A DNA stretch of 64,000 nt, from the NCBI GenBank assembly GCA_910588295.1, contig CAJUQO010000006.1, positions 21,054-85,053 on the forward strand, written 5' to 3'. The stretch comes from an uncultured Lachnospiraceae bacterium. Its GTDB lineage: Bacteria > Bacillota > Clostridia > Lachnospirales > Lachnospiraceae. Of this stretch, positions 44,943 to 53,653 are shown piece by piece. Both the position numbers and the translations under genes were made by a program. The notes below the pieces were generated by a model, which saw only the letters and a list, made by a program, of their open reading frames with translations, made no database searches and was not told the DNA's origin. The stretch's first letter is position 1, and each line of letters starts with the position of its first letter.

Positions 44943-45482
44943 ATGGAGAAAGCCGGATACATGAAAAAAAATGCGCTGACAACACAAAAAACAGCCCGGC
45001 TGGGTCTTCTGACGGCGGCGGCTATGATCTTAAGCTATGTGGAATCGCTGATTCCCTTTTTCCCGGGGGTACCGGGGATCAAGCTGGGGCTGCCCAATCT
45101 GGTGACAGTGTGGCTTCTGTGGCTGGGCACGGCGGGTGAGGCCCTGGCGGTGTCGGTCATGCGCATCCTGCTGACCGGTTTTCTGTTTGGAAATCTGTAC
45201 AGCATCCTTTTCTCTCTGGCCGGAGGGCTTCTCAGCCTGGCAGCCATGGCGGTTTTGCGGCGGCTGGAGGGATTCAGTATTTACGGCGTCAGCATCCTGG
45301 GCGGCGTGTGCCACAATATGGGGCAGCTTCTGGTGGCGGTGCTGGTGGTGGAGACCTATCGGCTGGCCTGGTATCTGCCGGCGCTTCTGGTATCCGGCGT
45401 GGTGACGGGGGCGGTGATCGGGGTGATCAGCGGTATCCTGGTACGCCGTCTGGCTTTTTTATGGAAGGAGGAGAAAAGATGA
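44943..45482 (+). CDS. Gx transporter family (heptaprenyl diphosphate synthase component I-like) membrane protein
   Basis: This 179-aa protein has five to six hydrophobic helices with the family motifs LSYVESLIPFFPGVPGIKLG and LPNLVTVW, then RILLTGFLFGN. It belongs to the Gx transporter group (formerly called heptaprenyl diphosphate synthase component I), an ECF-S-like fold of unproven substrate. The start could also be 44961. The end overlaps the next gene by 4 bases. Confidence 0.86.
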   Translation: MEKAGYMKKNALTTQKTARLGLLTAAAMILSYVESLIPFFPGVPGIKLGLPNLVTVWLLWLGTAGEALAVSVMRILLTGFLFGNLYSILFSLAGGLLSLAAMAVLRRLEGFSIYGVSILGGVCHNMGQLLVAVLVVETYRLAWYLPALLVSGVVTGAVIGVISGILVRRLAFLWKEEKR

Positions 45483-46504
45483 GATATCCGGAATTTTTGC
45501 GGGAGGGCGGCATCATCGGTTTTGTGGCACCCTCCTTTGGCTGTAATATTGAACCGTACAGAACGGGCTTTGACCATGCCCAGGAACGTTTCCGAACCCT
45601 GGGGCATCCGGTGGCGCTGGGGCCTAACTGCTATGAGGGCAGAGGGATCGGCATCAGCAATACGCCCCGGGCCTGCGGCAGAGAGCTGACGGAGGGTTAT
45701 CTGTCGCCGGACAGCGACGTGCTGATCTCCTGCGGCGGTGGTGAGCTGATGTGTGAGATCCTGGATCACGTGGATTTTGAGAAGATCCGCCGGGGAAAGC
45801 CCAAGTGGTATATGGGTTATTCCGACAATACAAATATGACATTTCTGCTGACGACTCTTTGTGATACGGCGGCCATCTACGGCCCCTGCGCCCCGGCCTT
45901 CGGCATGGAACCCTGGCATTCGGCTGTTTCGGACGCCTACAGGCTGCTTCGGGGGCAGAAGCTTTCCATGGAGGGCTATCCGTTGTGGGAGAAGGAGTCG
46001 AAAAAGGATGAGGAGCATCCGCTGGAGCCCTACTGCGTGACGGAACCCCGTGTGATCCGCGTGTTTGGCGGGGAGGAGCCGGTGCGGTTTTCGGGCCGTC
46101 TGGTGGGCGGCTGTATGGATTGTATGGTCAATCTGCTGGGAACCTGCTATGACGGAGTGAAAGATTTTGCCGACAGGTACAAAGAGGACGGCATCATCTG
46201 GTTTATGGAATCCTGCGATCTTAATGTGCTGGCGATCCGGCGGGCTGTCTGGCAGATGAAACACGCGGGATGGTTTGAGCATGTAAAAGGATTTCTGATC
46301 GGGCGTCCTCTCTGCCACGGGCAGGAGATTATGGGGCTTGACCAGTACGGGGCGGTGACGGAGCTTCTGGGGAGTTTTCAGGTGCCGATTCTGATGGATG
46401 TGGATCTGGGGCATCTGCCGCCGATGATGCCGCTGATCAGCGGGAGCCTGGCTACGGTGACGTACGGGGGACAGAAGATCAGCGTGGAGATGGCGCTGCG
46501 GTAG
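45479..46504 (+). CDS. S66 family peptidase (LD-carboxypeptidase-like)
   Basis: This 341-aa serine peptidase has the S66 triad regions: Ser in MGYSDNTNMT near residue 122, Glu in IWFMESCDLN near 241, and His in VDLGHLPPMMPL near 308. S66 enzymes trim L,D-bonds of muropeptides or cleave microcin C-type compounds; this sequence lacks a signal peptide, so a cytoplasmic recycling role is likely. AAGGAGGAG precedes the ATG. Confidence 0.9.
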   Translation: MRYPEFLREGGIIGFVAPSFGCNIEPYRTGFDHAQERFRTLGHPVALGPNCYEGRGIGISNTPRACGRELTEGYLSPDSDVLISCGGGELMCEILDHVDFEKIRRGKPKWYMGYSDNTNMTFLLTTLCDTAAIYGPCAPAFGMEPWHSAVSDAYRLLRGQKLSMEGYPLWEKESKKDEEHPLEPYCVTEPRVIRVFGGEEPVRFSGRLVGGCMDCMVNLLGTCYDGVKDFADRYKEDGIIWFMESCDLNVLAIRRAVWQMKHAGWFEHVKGFLIGRPLCHGQEIMGLDQYGAVTELLGSFQVPILMDVDLGHLPPMMPLISGSLATVTYGGQKISVEMALR

Positions 46505-46549
46505 AGCGCAGGCTTTTCAAGAAAGGGCCTATCGGCCCAAAGGAGGAGT

Positions 46550-48454
46550 ATGAATTACGAAGAATATGAAAAAGCGTTGAGAAAAGGGCAGAGGTGCTAC
46601 AGGCATCAGCTGGCGAAAGGAGGGTACCCCTATCTGCCGGTGCTGGATCATATCCTGCAGTACACGCCGGTGCGCCGGGAAGTGTATCTGGGGACGATGG
46701 ATATACCGTTGGATCAGGTGGTGGGTACCAGCACGGAAGGGCGTTCCCATGCTTTTGCGGCCAATTTTATGCCCCTCCTGGAGAAGGAGTCCGAGTTTTC
46801 CATGAAGTGGGAATCTCTTTGCCGTGCCCATCTGGACGAGGGGATCAAAGATCCCGTCAAGGTATACGAGTTCATGAATCGTTTCTATGTGCAGGAGGGA
46901 AATAAGCGGGTCAGCGTACTGAAATTTTATGACGCAGTCAGTATATCGGCCAGCGTTTATCGGCTTCCTCCGGTATATTCCGCGGAGGACCGGAATATAC
47001 GCCTGTATTATGAGTTTATGAATTTCTATGATCTGACCGGACTGAACGTGATCTGGTTCAGCCGGGAGGGTTCTTACAAAAGCCTGGTGAAGGCCACGGG
47101 GAATTCAGGGACGGAGCGGTGGGATGAAGAGGCTATTCTGATGTTGCGTTCCCTGTATAATCATTTCCAGCTGGCTTATAAGGAGAAAGGGCTTGGCAAG
47201 CTGCCGATCACCGTCAGCGACGCCATGCTGAAACTGATCCAGATCTATGGCTATGAGGAGCTGTGCGAGGATTCGGTGGCGGCTCTGAAGACGAAGATTG
47301 CCAAGGCCAGGGAGGAACTGGAGGTGCTGACAGAGGAGGATGCCGTGGAGCTGAAACTGGATCCCACGGAGAAGACGGCAAATCCGATCCTCAATATCCT
47401 GGCGCCCGGAAAGAAAAGGTACCGGATCGGATTTGTGAATGATAAAGATCCCAAGACCTCGGCCTGGACCTACGGCCACGACCTGGGGCGGGCTCATCTG
47501 CAGAACACGTACCCGGATCTGCTGGTCAATACCTACAATGAGGCTTTGAAGGACGGAGAGCCCGAGGCCGTGATCCAGAGGGCCGTCGACGACGGCTGCG
47601 ACCTGATCTTTACCACTTCGCCCCGGCTTCTGGACGGCAGCGTAAAAGCGGCCGTAAAAAATTCCGACGTGCGGATCTTGAACTGTTCCCTGAACACCTC
47701 CTACAAATCCGTCCGCACTTACTATGGCCGGATGTATGAGGCGAAATTCCTCTCCGGCATCGTGGCGGGAGCCATGTGCCAGGATAAAGAGGTGGGTTAT
47801 GTGGCAGACTATCCCTTATACGGCATGATTGCCAATATCAATGCCTTTGCCCTGGGTGTGCAGATGACCAACCCCAAGGCCCGGGTAAAACTGTTCTGGT
47901 CGAAGCTGGTGGATCAGGGCAGCCAGGCGGAGGAAATGGAACGGATGTCCTATGTCTGCGGCCAGGAACTGACCACGCCCTGTTCGCCTTCGCGGGAGTT
48001 CGGCCTGTACGGCAAGGAAGGGGGAGACCCCGATAATCTGATCGCGCCGATCTGGCGCTGGGGTGTGTACTATGTGCGAATCCTGGATACCATCCGCCAT
48101 GGTCTGTGGAACAGCGAGAAGGATAAGAAAGCGCTGAATTACTGGTGGGGCCTGCCCGCCGGGGTGGTGGATGTGCTCTGCTCCGGCAGTATGCCAAACG
48201 GCGTGCGCAAGCTGGTGGGGATGCTGCGGGAAAATATCGTCCGCGGCGATTTACGGCCGTTTTCCGGGGTGCTCCATGCCCAGGGCGGACGGGTTATCAC
48301 CAACGAGGAGTACGCACAGATCTCGGCCCAGGATATTATGAAAATGGATTGGCTTCTGGAGAATATTGACGGGAGGATACCTACTATGGATGAGTTGACA
48401 GAGGAGGCGAAGCAGCTGACCCGCATCCAGGGTGTGGTGGGAGACAAAACATGA
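46550..48454 (+). CDS. ParB-like/BMP-domain fusion protein
   Basis: This 634-aa protein has no signal peptide. Residues about 40-130 (VGTSTEGRSHAFA, EFMNRFYVQEGNKRVSVLKF) look like a ParB/Srx-type N-terminal domain. A helical linker spans 180-270. Residues about 285-600 form a BMP (PnrA/Med-like) periplasmic-binding fold: YRIGFVNDKDP, GCDLIFTTSPRLLDG and AGAMCQDKEVGYVADYP. BMP domains bind nucleosides. The cytoplasmic location suggests a ligand-responsive regulator rather than a transporter subunit. AAAGGAGGAG precedes the ATG. Confidence 0.8.
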   Translation: MNYEEYEKALRKGQRCYRHQLAKGGYPYLPVLDHILQYTPVRREVYLGTMDIPLDQVVGTSTEGRSHAFAANFMPLLEKESEFSMKWESLCRAHLDEGIKDPVKVYEFMNRFYVQEGNKRVSVLKFYDAVSISASVYRLPPVYSAEDRNIRLYYEFMNFYDLTGLNVIWFSREGSYKSLVKATGNSGTERWDEEAILMLRSLYNHFQLAYKEKGLGKLPITVSDAMLKLIQIYGYEELCEDSVAALKTKIAKAREELEVLTEEDAVELKLDPTEKTANPILNILAPGKKRYRIGFVNDKDPKTSAWTYGHDLGRAHLQNTYPDLLVNTYNEALKDGEPEAVIQRAVDDGCDLIFTTSPRLLDGSVKAAVKNSDVRILNCSLNTSYKSVRTYYGRMYEAKFLSGIVAGAMCQDKEVGYVADYPLYGMIANINAFALGVQMTNPKARVKLFWSKLVDQGSQAEEMERMSYVCGQELTTPCSPSREFGLYGKEGGDPDNLIAPIWRWGVYYVRILDTIRHGLWNSEKDKKALNYWWGLPAGVVDVLCSGSMPNGVRKLVGMLRENIVRGDLRPFSGVLHAQGGRVITNEEYAQISAQDIMKMDWLLENIDGRIPTMDELTEEAKQLTRIQGVVGDKT

Positions 48455-49122
48455 AAATACTGGTGGTGGCGGATGAGGTGTCAAAGGCGTATTATGATTA
48501 TTTTGAGAAGAGTATGCTGGATGATATCGATCTGATTCTGTCCTGCGGCGACCTGCCCGCGGAGTATCTGTCCTTTCTCGTCACCTTTGCCCACTGCCCG
48601 CTTCTGTATGTGCGGGGGAATCACGATACAAAATACAGCAGGAAGCCGCCGGAGGGCTGTGTCTGCGTGGAGGATCAGATTTACGAGTACCAGGGACTCC
48701 GCATCCTGGGGCTGGGGGGCTCGATGCGCTACATCCCCCAGGCATCCTGCCAGTATTCGCCGGTGGAGATGCGGCGGCGGGTTCGCCGGCTGTGGCTGCC
48801 GTTAAAATGGCACAGGGGATTTGATATCCTGCTGACCCATGCCCCGGCGGCGGGTATCGGCGACGGGGATGACTGGCCCCACAGGGGATTTGAGGAATTT
48901 AATTACCTGATGGATAAATATTCACCGCGGTATATGATTCATGGCCACATGCACTTTTCCTATACCCACAGGCACAGCCGCCTGACAAAATACGGGCCGA
49001 CTACGATCATTAACGGATTTGAGTCCTATGTGCTGGAGGTGGACAGCTCTTTGCTGACGGCCAGAAGGGAGCCGACCACGAAGAGGAGTTCCGAGGGCTC
49101 TGTGATATCGGCGATAAAATAA
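48451..49122 (+). CDS. Metallophosphoesterase
   Basis: This 223-aa calcineurin-like phosphoesterase shows SCGDLPAEYL near residue 30, YVRGNHDTKY near 52, LTHAPAAGIGDGDD near 130 and HGHMHFSY near 163, covering the metal ligands. The product seems complete at about residue 196 (INGFESYVLEV); the last 27 residues are an extension that runs 97 bases into the convergent gene. It overlaps the BMP gene by 4 bases. Confidence 0.9.
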   Translation: MKILVVADEVSKAYYDYFEKSMLDDIDLILSCGDLPAEYLSFLVTFAHCPLLYVRGNHDTKYSRKPPEGCVCVEDQIYEYQGLRILGLGGSMRYIPQASCQYSPVEMRRRVRRLWLPLKWHRGFDILLTHAPAAGIGDGDDWPHRGFEEFNYLMDKYSPRYMIHGHMHFSYTHRHSRLTKYGPTTIINGFESYVLEVDSSLLTARREPTTKRSSEGSVISAIK

Positions 49123-49490
49123 GCGGCGTATTCCGGAAGAAGCCGGGCCGTGGCAATCGTTTTGCCCCGGCGGGTGATCTTTACAGTGCTCTCCGTTTTG
49201 TGATATTGCATCTCCCAGCGGCCGTTCAACATACTGTAGCGGATGACGGCGGAGTACCGGCGCAGATGATAGGCGCCGCGGGTGCCGGTGATATCGCTGA
49301 ATACAAAGCTTTCGCCGGGCAGAGATGTGCAACGCACATGCAGCAGCACAGCGTCTCCGGCCGGATCGGTGATCCTGCGGCGCCATAGGGGCGGATCGCC
49401 GGCAGTGAGCAGAAGCAGACGGCGGTTTTCGTCGGTGACGGCAAAACGGTCAGGCTGACCGGCGTCGGGTAAATACATGTGGATTTTCAT
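49026..49490 (-). CDS. Uncharacterised beta-rich protein
   Basis: This 154-aa soluble protein has no motif that I can assign securely. Its alternating hydrophobic pattern (RFAVTDENRRLLLLT, VLLHVRCTSLPGES, VKITRRGKTIATARLLP) suggests a beta-barrel of the tubby/LURP-one kind, but this is weak. CAGGAGGT precedes the ATG. It converges on the phosphoesterase gene and shares its final 97 bases with it. Confidence 0.6.
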   Translation of the reverse strand: MKIHMYLPDAGQPDRFAVTDENRRLLLLTAGDPPLWRRRITDPAGDAVLLHVRCTSLPGESFVFSDITGTRGAYHLRRYSAVIRYSMLNGRWEMQYHKTESTVKITRRGKTIATARLLPEYAAYFIADITEPSELLFVVGSLLAVSKELSTSST

Positions 49491-49721
49491 ATAGAACCTC
49501 CTGGGAGAGTGGCCGGACGAATATCAGTTGGGAGCCGTGGGGGCACGGATGGACATAACTGACATGAACCGGTGGATTAAAAGTGGGAAATATATTATAT
49601 ATAGTAGAGAAAAAGTGAGAGCGTGTCAACAGGCGGCAGGGCGGCTTTGGCGGCCGGCTGGCGGCGATGACGGCAACTGTTCGGTTTGCCCCGGGCCGTT
49701 GTGGATGAGAAGGAGAATGAG
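49491..49721. other. Intergenic region between the uncharacterised gene and pepD
   Basis: This 231-bp stretch must hold divergent promoters. The A+T-rich part near 49585-49612 (TATATTATATATAG) is the likely core. No regulator site or small gene was recognised. Confidence 0.3.
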
Positions 49722-51170
49722 ATGGGTGTATTGAGTAATTTGCAACCGGAGCGGGTTTTTTACTATTTTGAGGAGATCTGCAAGATCCCCCACGGGTCTT
49801 TTCATACGGATGCGATCAGCGATTACTGCATGAGCTTTGCAAGAAGCCATGGACTTCGGGCGAGGCAGGATGCTTCCGGCAATGTGGTGATCTGGAAGGA
49901 TGCCGCGCCGGGGTACGATAACGGCGATACGGTGATCCTTCAGGGGCATTTGGATATGGTGTGCGTGAAGGAGGACGGATGCCTTCTGGATCTGGAAAAG
50001 GATGGCCTGCGGCTCGTGGTGGAAGGAGATAATGTGTACGCCGAGGGAACTTCCCTGGGCGGAGATGACGGGATCGCGGTGGCCTATGCCCTGGCGATTC
50101 TGGAGGACGACACCATTCCCCATCCGGCCCTGGAAGTGGTGCTGACGGTCAATGAGGAGGTGGGGATGCTGGGGGCCACGGCCCTGGACGCTTCCGACCT
50201 CAAAGGCCGCATACTGCTGAATCTGGATTCGGAGGATGAGGGGATCTTCCTGACGGGGTGCGCGGGGGGAGCTACGGCTTCCGGCAGGATCCCGGTGAAA
50301 TGGACGGAGGAAGAAGGCGTACAGTACCGCGTTTCCATAGAAAATCTGACGGGAGGGCATTCCGGAGCGGAGATTGATAAGGGGCGCGCCAATGCCAATG
50401 TGCTGATGGGGCGGCTGCTCTATACGCTGATGGACGAGGTGGATGTATGGATCGCGTCTTTGTCCGGCGGCGAGAAGGATAATGCCATTGCCCGTTTCAG
50501 CCACGCCGAAGTGGTTGTGGGCAGAGAGCAGGCGGCGGCTTTTGAACGGTGCCTGGAGAAAACAGCCGAAGTAATCAGGCGGGAGTATGCCGTGAAAGAG
50601 GCGGAGATGTGCATTCATGGGGAGAAACTTGGCGAAGGTTCCACGCGGGTGCTCCAGCCGGTATCGGCGTCCCGGGTAGTTCTGGCCCTTGTGCATATGC
50701 CTAATGGCGTGCAGAAAATGGAGGAGGCCCTGGAGGGGGCGGTACGTACATCTCTGAATCTGGGGCAGATTTCTCTGGGAGAGGAATGTTTTACTGCCGT
50801 CTCCTCCGTGCGCAGTTCCCTGGCTTCGGAAAAGGACTGGCTTTTAGAGAAATTGCAGTCACTGGCGATGCTGCTTGGCGGCGAATGTGAGATTACCGGC
50901 GAGTACCCGGCCTGGGAGTATCGGCCGGATTCCAGGATCCGGGAGCTGATCGTCCGTATTTATGAAGAGCAGACCGGGAAGAAAGCCGAAATCTGCAGTA
51001 TCCATGCCGGACTGGAGTGCGGGATCCTGGCAGATAAGCTGCCGGGCCTGGACTGCGTGTCCTACGGCCCTCAGATGCGGGACATTCACACCACCGGGGA
51101 GGTACTGAGCATTTCCTCCGTAAAACGTACCTGGGAGCTGACCCTGGCGGTGCTGGCGGCGATGAAGTAG
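49722..51170 (+). CDS. pepD: Aminoacyl-histidine dipeptidase (PepD, M20C)
   Basis: This 482-aa zinc dipeptidase cleaves Xaa-His and related dipeptides. Metal ligands are visible in ILQGHLDMVCV near residue 80, LGGDDGIAVAYA near 117, VNEEVGMLGA near 146 and NLDSEDEG near 172, with HAGLECGILA near 434 contributing the final His. AAGGAG is 6 bases before the ATG. It is the last core gene before the integrated element. Confidence 0.93.
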   Translation: MGVLSNLQPERVFYYFEEICKIPHGSFHTDAISDYCMSFARSHGLRARQDASGNVVIWKDAAPGYDNGDTVILQGHLDMVCVKEDGCLLDLEKDGLRLVVEGDNVYAEGTSLGGDDGIAVAYALAILEDDTIPHPALEVVLTVNEEVGMLGATALDASDLKGRILLNLDSEDEGIFLTGCAGGATASGRIPVKWTEEEGVQYRVSIENLTGGHSGAEIDKGRANANVLMGRLLYTLMDEVDVWIASLSGGEKDNAIARFSHAEVVVGREQAAAFERCLEKTAEVIRREYAVKEAEMCIHGEKLGEGSTRVLQPVSASRVVLALVHMPNGVQKMEEALEGAVRTSLNLGQISLGEECFTAVSSVRSSLASEKDWLLEKLQSLAMLLGGECEITGEYPAWEYRPDSRIRELIVRIYEEQTGKKAEICSIHAGLECGILADKLPGLDCVSYGPQMRDIHTTGEVLSISSVKRTWELTLAVLAAMK

Positions 51171-51292
51171 TTGCGTGTGGTATTGCCGATATATAAAAAA
51201 GTCTGCAAGGATTCCCCCGAGGAGTGTGCAGAAGACCGTATGTATTTACTCTCGGGCGCAGATGAAGAGGCGGGAACATAAAGACATTTTTC

Positions 51293-51321
51293 TTGACGAA
51301 TCAGCCGCAAGCAGGTATAAT
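51293..51321 (+). promoter_or_regulatory. tRNA-Ser promoter
   Basis: TTGACG, 17-base spacer, TATAAT, ending 18 bases before the tRNA. Confidence 0.8.
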
Positions 51322-51339
51322 AACGGAGTGTGTTGAAAG

Positions 51340-51427
51340 GGAGAGTTATCGAAGTGGTCATAACGAGCCGCACTCGAAATGCGGTTGTCCTTTACTGGGC
51401 ACGTGGGTTCGAATCCCACACTCTCCG
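51340..51427 (+). tRNA. tRNA-Ser (CGA)
   Basis: This is an 88-base tRNA with a full cloverleaf and the long variable arm of serine tRNAs. The acceptor pairs GGAGAGT with ACTCTCC. The anticodon stem CCGCA/TGCGG encloses the loop CTCGAAA, giving anticodon CGA. The T arm is GTGGG-TTCGAAT-CCCAC. CCA is not encoded. Its 3' end is the probable attachment site of the adjacent integrase element. Confidence 0.95.
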
Positions 51428-51433
51428 TTAAGG

Positions 51434-51494
51434 AAAACCCCAGTGTATAGGCTGAAAAGTGGCTTAAACACTGGGGTTTTTGGCGTTTTTAGCT
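51434..51494 (+). terminator. Terminator after tRNA-Ser
   Basis: AAAACCCCAGTG and CACTGGGGTTTT are perfectly complementary around a 33-base loop, with extra T at the end. Confidence 0.72.
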
Positions 51495-51560
51495 ATTGTT
51501 TTAAAACGTTTTATTTTGTCATGAAACCCTTAATTTTGTCATATTTTGTCACGGATTTTG

Positions 51561-52553
51561 TCATGAGATTACAGCTTTTATGTAGTCGGACGCAAACTTC
51601 TGCATCTCGATTTTTTTATCATCCATAGCGTGCTGGTATACATTTTTCAGGACATTATCCGTTTTCCATCCGCCGGACTGCATGATGTATTGGTCGGGGA
51701 TACCGAGGCTGTGGGACATGGAGGCGTAGTAGTGGCGGAGCTTGTGCAAAGAAAACCTGGGGATGCCAAGCCTGTCTTGCGTCTCGGCCAGATAGCGGGA
51801 AATACTGCCGGGACTGCCACAGTAGATCTTTCCGGCCTGCCGGATCTTATTTGTGAGTTCTTCCGGTACATATATGGTGCGGCTGCTCTCGGTTGTTTTG
51901 GTGGATTTGATCACCCATTTACTGTCTTTACCCATAACTTTCGCTTTGCTGATTGTGATCGTATCTGATCCTACGTCATCCATAGTAAGAGCGCATATCT
52001 CTGATCGACGGAGGCCATAGGCAGCCAGCAGAATCGGAATCTCATAAACGGTTCCCTTGGATGCTTCGACCACTTTTTTAACGTCTTCGTCAGAGGGTAT
52101 GTATGGATCAGATTTGATTTTCTGTGGTAAAGTAGTATTTAGTATCGTATTTGGGCAGAACATGCCTAAAACGGCAGATATAAAGCCATTAACATTTTTT
52201 ACAGTTTTTGCAGTATGATTTTTGCTGTAGAGGTTGATCTCTTTTTGCACATCTATGGATGTGATATCGCTGATAATCTTTTCCGTGAAGCTTCGGGGCA
52301 AGTTGCGCAGGATAGAAGAATACCCGCGGATCGTGGAGGGGGATATGACATTTTCTTTCACGGCCATATATTCCCTGGCTGCCGTCTCGAAGGTCATGCG
52401 CTCTTTCTTGACCATTGCTTTATCCATTTCCGCTGCCAGGAGCTGGATCGCTTCTTTCTGGGTAGGCTTATAGTCTGTTACGACGGTGTAAGTGACACCC
52501 CTGTACATCTTCCGGATACGGTAGCTGCCGGACTTCAATTTTTCGATTTTCAT
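51561..52553 (-). CDS. int: Tyrosine recombinase/integrase
   Basis: This 330-aa site-specific recombinase should integrate the element at tRNA-Ser. An N-terminal arm-binding part (MKIEKLKSGSYRIRKMY) precedes a SAM-like domain (about residues 70-150). The catalytic domain has Arg in LAAYGLRRSEICALT, HKLRHYYAS (H-x-x-R), GGW, and the nucleophile Tyr in NVYQHAM. Start 52553 was chosen because AAGGAGG lies upstream; an upstream in-frame extension would pass through the promoter. Confidence 0.95.
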   Translation of the reverse strand: MKIEKLKSGSYRIRKMYRGVTYTVVTDYKPTQKEAIQLLAAEMDKAMVKKERMTFETAAREYMAVKENVISPSTIRGYSSILRNLPRSFTEKIISDITSIDVQKEINLYSKNHTAKTVKNVNGFISAVLGMFCPNTILNTTLPQKIKSDPYIPSDEDVKKVVEASKGTVYEIPILLAAYGLRRSEICALTMDDVGSDTITISKAKVMGKDSKWVIKSTKTTESSRTIYVPEELTNKIRQAGKIYCGSPGSISRYLAETQDRLGIPRFSLHKLRHYYASMSHSLGIPDQYIMQSGGWKTDNVLKNVYQHAMDDKKIEMQKFASDYIKAVIS

Positions 52554-52581
52554 GATCCGTCCTCCTTTTTTGGGTACAAAA

Positions 52582-52728
52582 ATAGCACATCCTTTAAAAA
52601 ATGCGTGACTTGAAGTAAGGGAATGTGCTATACTGGTTTCGGGTTTTGAGTATCGCATATTCCTTTAGGGGTTTATGGGTTACATCTATCTTTAAAGCCG
52701 TCCCGGTGGCCGCCGGGGCGGTTTTTTT
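52582..52728 (+). promoter_or_regulatory. Operator-like dyad, promoter and terminator: possible short RNA divergent from int
   Basis: ATAGCACAT (52582-52590) and ATGTGCTAT (52623-52631) form a 9-bp inverted repeat; the second arm overlaps a -10 box TATACT (52629-52634), with GTGACT 18 bases upstream. Downstream, CCGTCCCGG/CCGGGGCGG and seven T (52698-52728) make a strong terminator. Together they could produce a plus-strand RNA of about 90 bases with no convincing reading frame. Confidence 0.45.
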
Positions 52729-52732
52729 CCTT

Positions 52733-53281
52733 TTATTTGAGCAATTCAGAAATACGGATTTCCAGATCTTTATAGATGCCGACGGCTATACTATAATCAA
52801 AAGAGAAAATTGCCGGGGCGGCGTCTTCCTCATAGCGGTATACCGTGGTGTGTTCTTTTTCTGGGTCAACGATCCAGTATTCCCGGACACCGGCATCAGA
52901 GTACAGTGCGTTTTTAGTGGAGTAGTCCATCCGGCGGCTGGAAGGGGAGACGATCTCGATGATGAAATCCGGCGCGCCGGTGCAGCCCCGGTCGTCCAGC
53001 TTATTTTTATCGCAGATCACGCTGATATCCGGCTCGACATACGTTTTCTCATCTGCGTTCAGGAATACGGCAAAGGGAGCAGGAAGGACTTCACAGTTCC
53101 CACTCCGGGATCTTATATAATCTCTTAATGTACCGGATAGCTCCATTACCAGTCGCTGATGTTTGTAATTTGGCGGTGCCATGTAATAGATCTGGCCGTC
53201 GATCAGCTCCGCCCGTTCGCCGTCGGGCAGGGCATAGATATCGTCGATAGTGTAAAGCTTTTCCTGTTTTAATACATTCAT
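52733..53281 (-). CDS. Uma2-family (DUF820) PD-(D/E)XK protein
   Basis: This 182-aa protein has the Uma2 pattern: YTIDDIYALPDGERAELIDG near residue 10, YVEPDISVICDKNKLD near 78 (catalytic Asp region), and PDFIIEIVSPSSRRMDY near 104, with the E-x-V core of the restriction-endonuclease fold. Uma2 proteins are widespread putative nucleases of unknown target. GGGAGG precedes the ATG. It is the last module behind the repressor, preceded by a degenerate repressor-tail copy. Confidence 0.88.
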   Translation of the reverse strand: MNVLKQEKLYTIDDIYALPDGERAELIDGQIYYMAPPNYKHQRLVMELSGTLRDYIRSRSGNCEVLPAPFAVFLNADEKTYVEPDISVICDKNKLDDRGCTGAPDFIIEIVSPSSRRMDYSTKNALYSDAGVREYWIVDPEKEHTTVYRYEEDAAPAIFSFDYSIAVGIYKDLEIRISELLK

Positions 53282-53321
53282 TGTGTATACCTCCCTCGTG
53301 ATATCATAGGCATATTCTGAA

Positions 53322-53370
53322 AAATCATTCCACTACTTTCCCCACGACTTTTCCGATCAAGTGGAGATAC
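53322..53370 (-). repeat. Repressor-tail copy R3 (degenerate)
   Basis: Read on the minus strand, this 49-bp segment encodes LIGKVVGKVVE followed by TGA, which mimics the end of the S24 repressor at 54849 (LVGKVVGKVEE). It lies between the RelE-type gene and the Uma2 gene and is more diverged than copies R1 and R2. Confidence 0.65.
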
Positions 53371-53401
53371 CGCCGTCTCCTTATTATGAAATTCCTCACG
53401 T

Positions 53402-53653
53402 TTAATATTTATTGTATATCTCACCGCGGTTTCCTGCGTCGATAACAAATACAATACATTTTCCGTTGTCCACGGTATATATAATGCGATAAGTCCCAAC
53501 CCGGAGCCGGAGAAGACCATTGTGGCCTTTTAATTTCTTAATATCTTCCCCATTGGGCAGGAGGCTGATGGCTGATGCGATCCGAATCTTTTCATTCTTT
53601 GGGAGCTTATCAATAAACTTCTTCGCCTTTTTCTTGAGGATGATCTGATACAT
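53402..53653 (-). CDS. RelE/ParE-superfamily toxin
   Basis: This 83-aa protein matches RelE-type mRNA interferases: KKKAKKFIDKLPKNEK, LPNGEDIKKLKGHNGLLRLRVGTYRIIY and the terminal VIDAGNRGEIY. The start at 53653 (MYQIIL) overlaps the stop of the upstream antitoxin gene, the usual type II arrangement. Confidence 0.9.
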   Translation of the reverse strand: MYQIILKKKAKKFIDKLPKNEKIRIASAISLLPNGEDIKKLKGHNGLLRLRVGTYRIIYTVDNGKCIVFVIDAGNRGEIYNKY

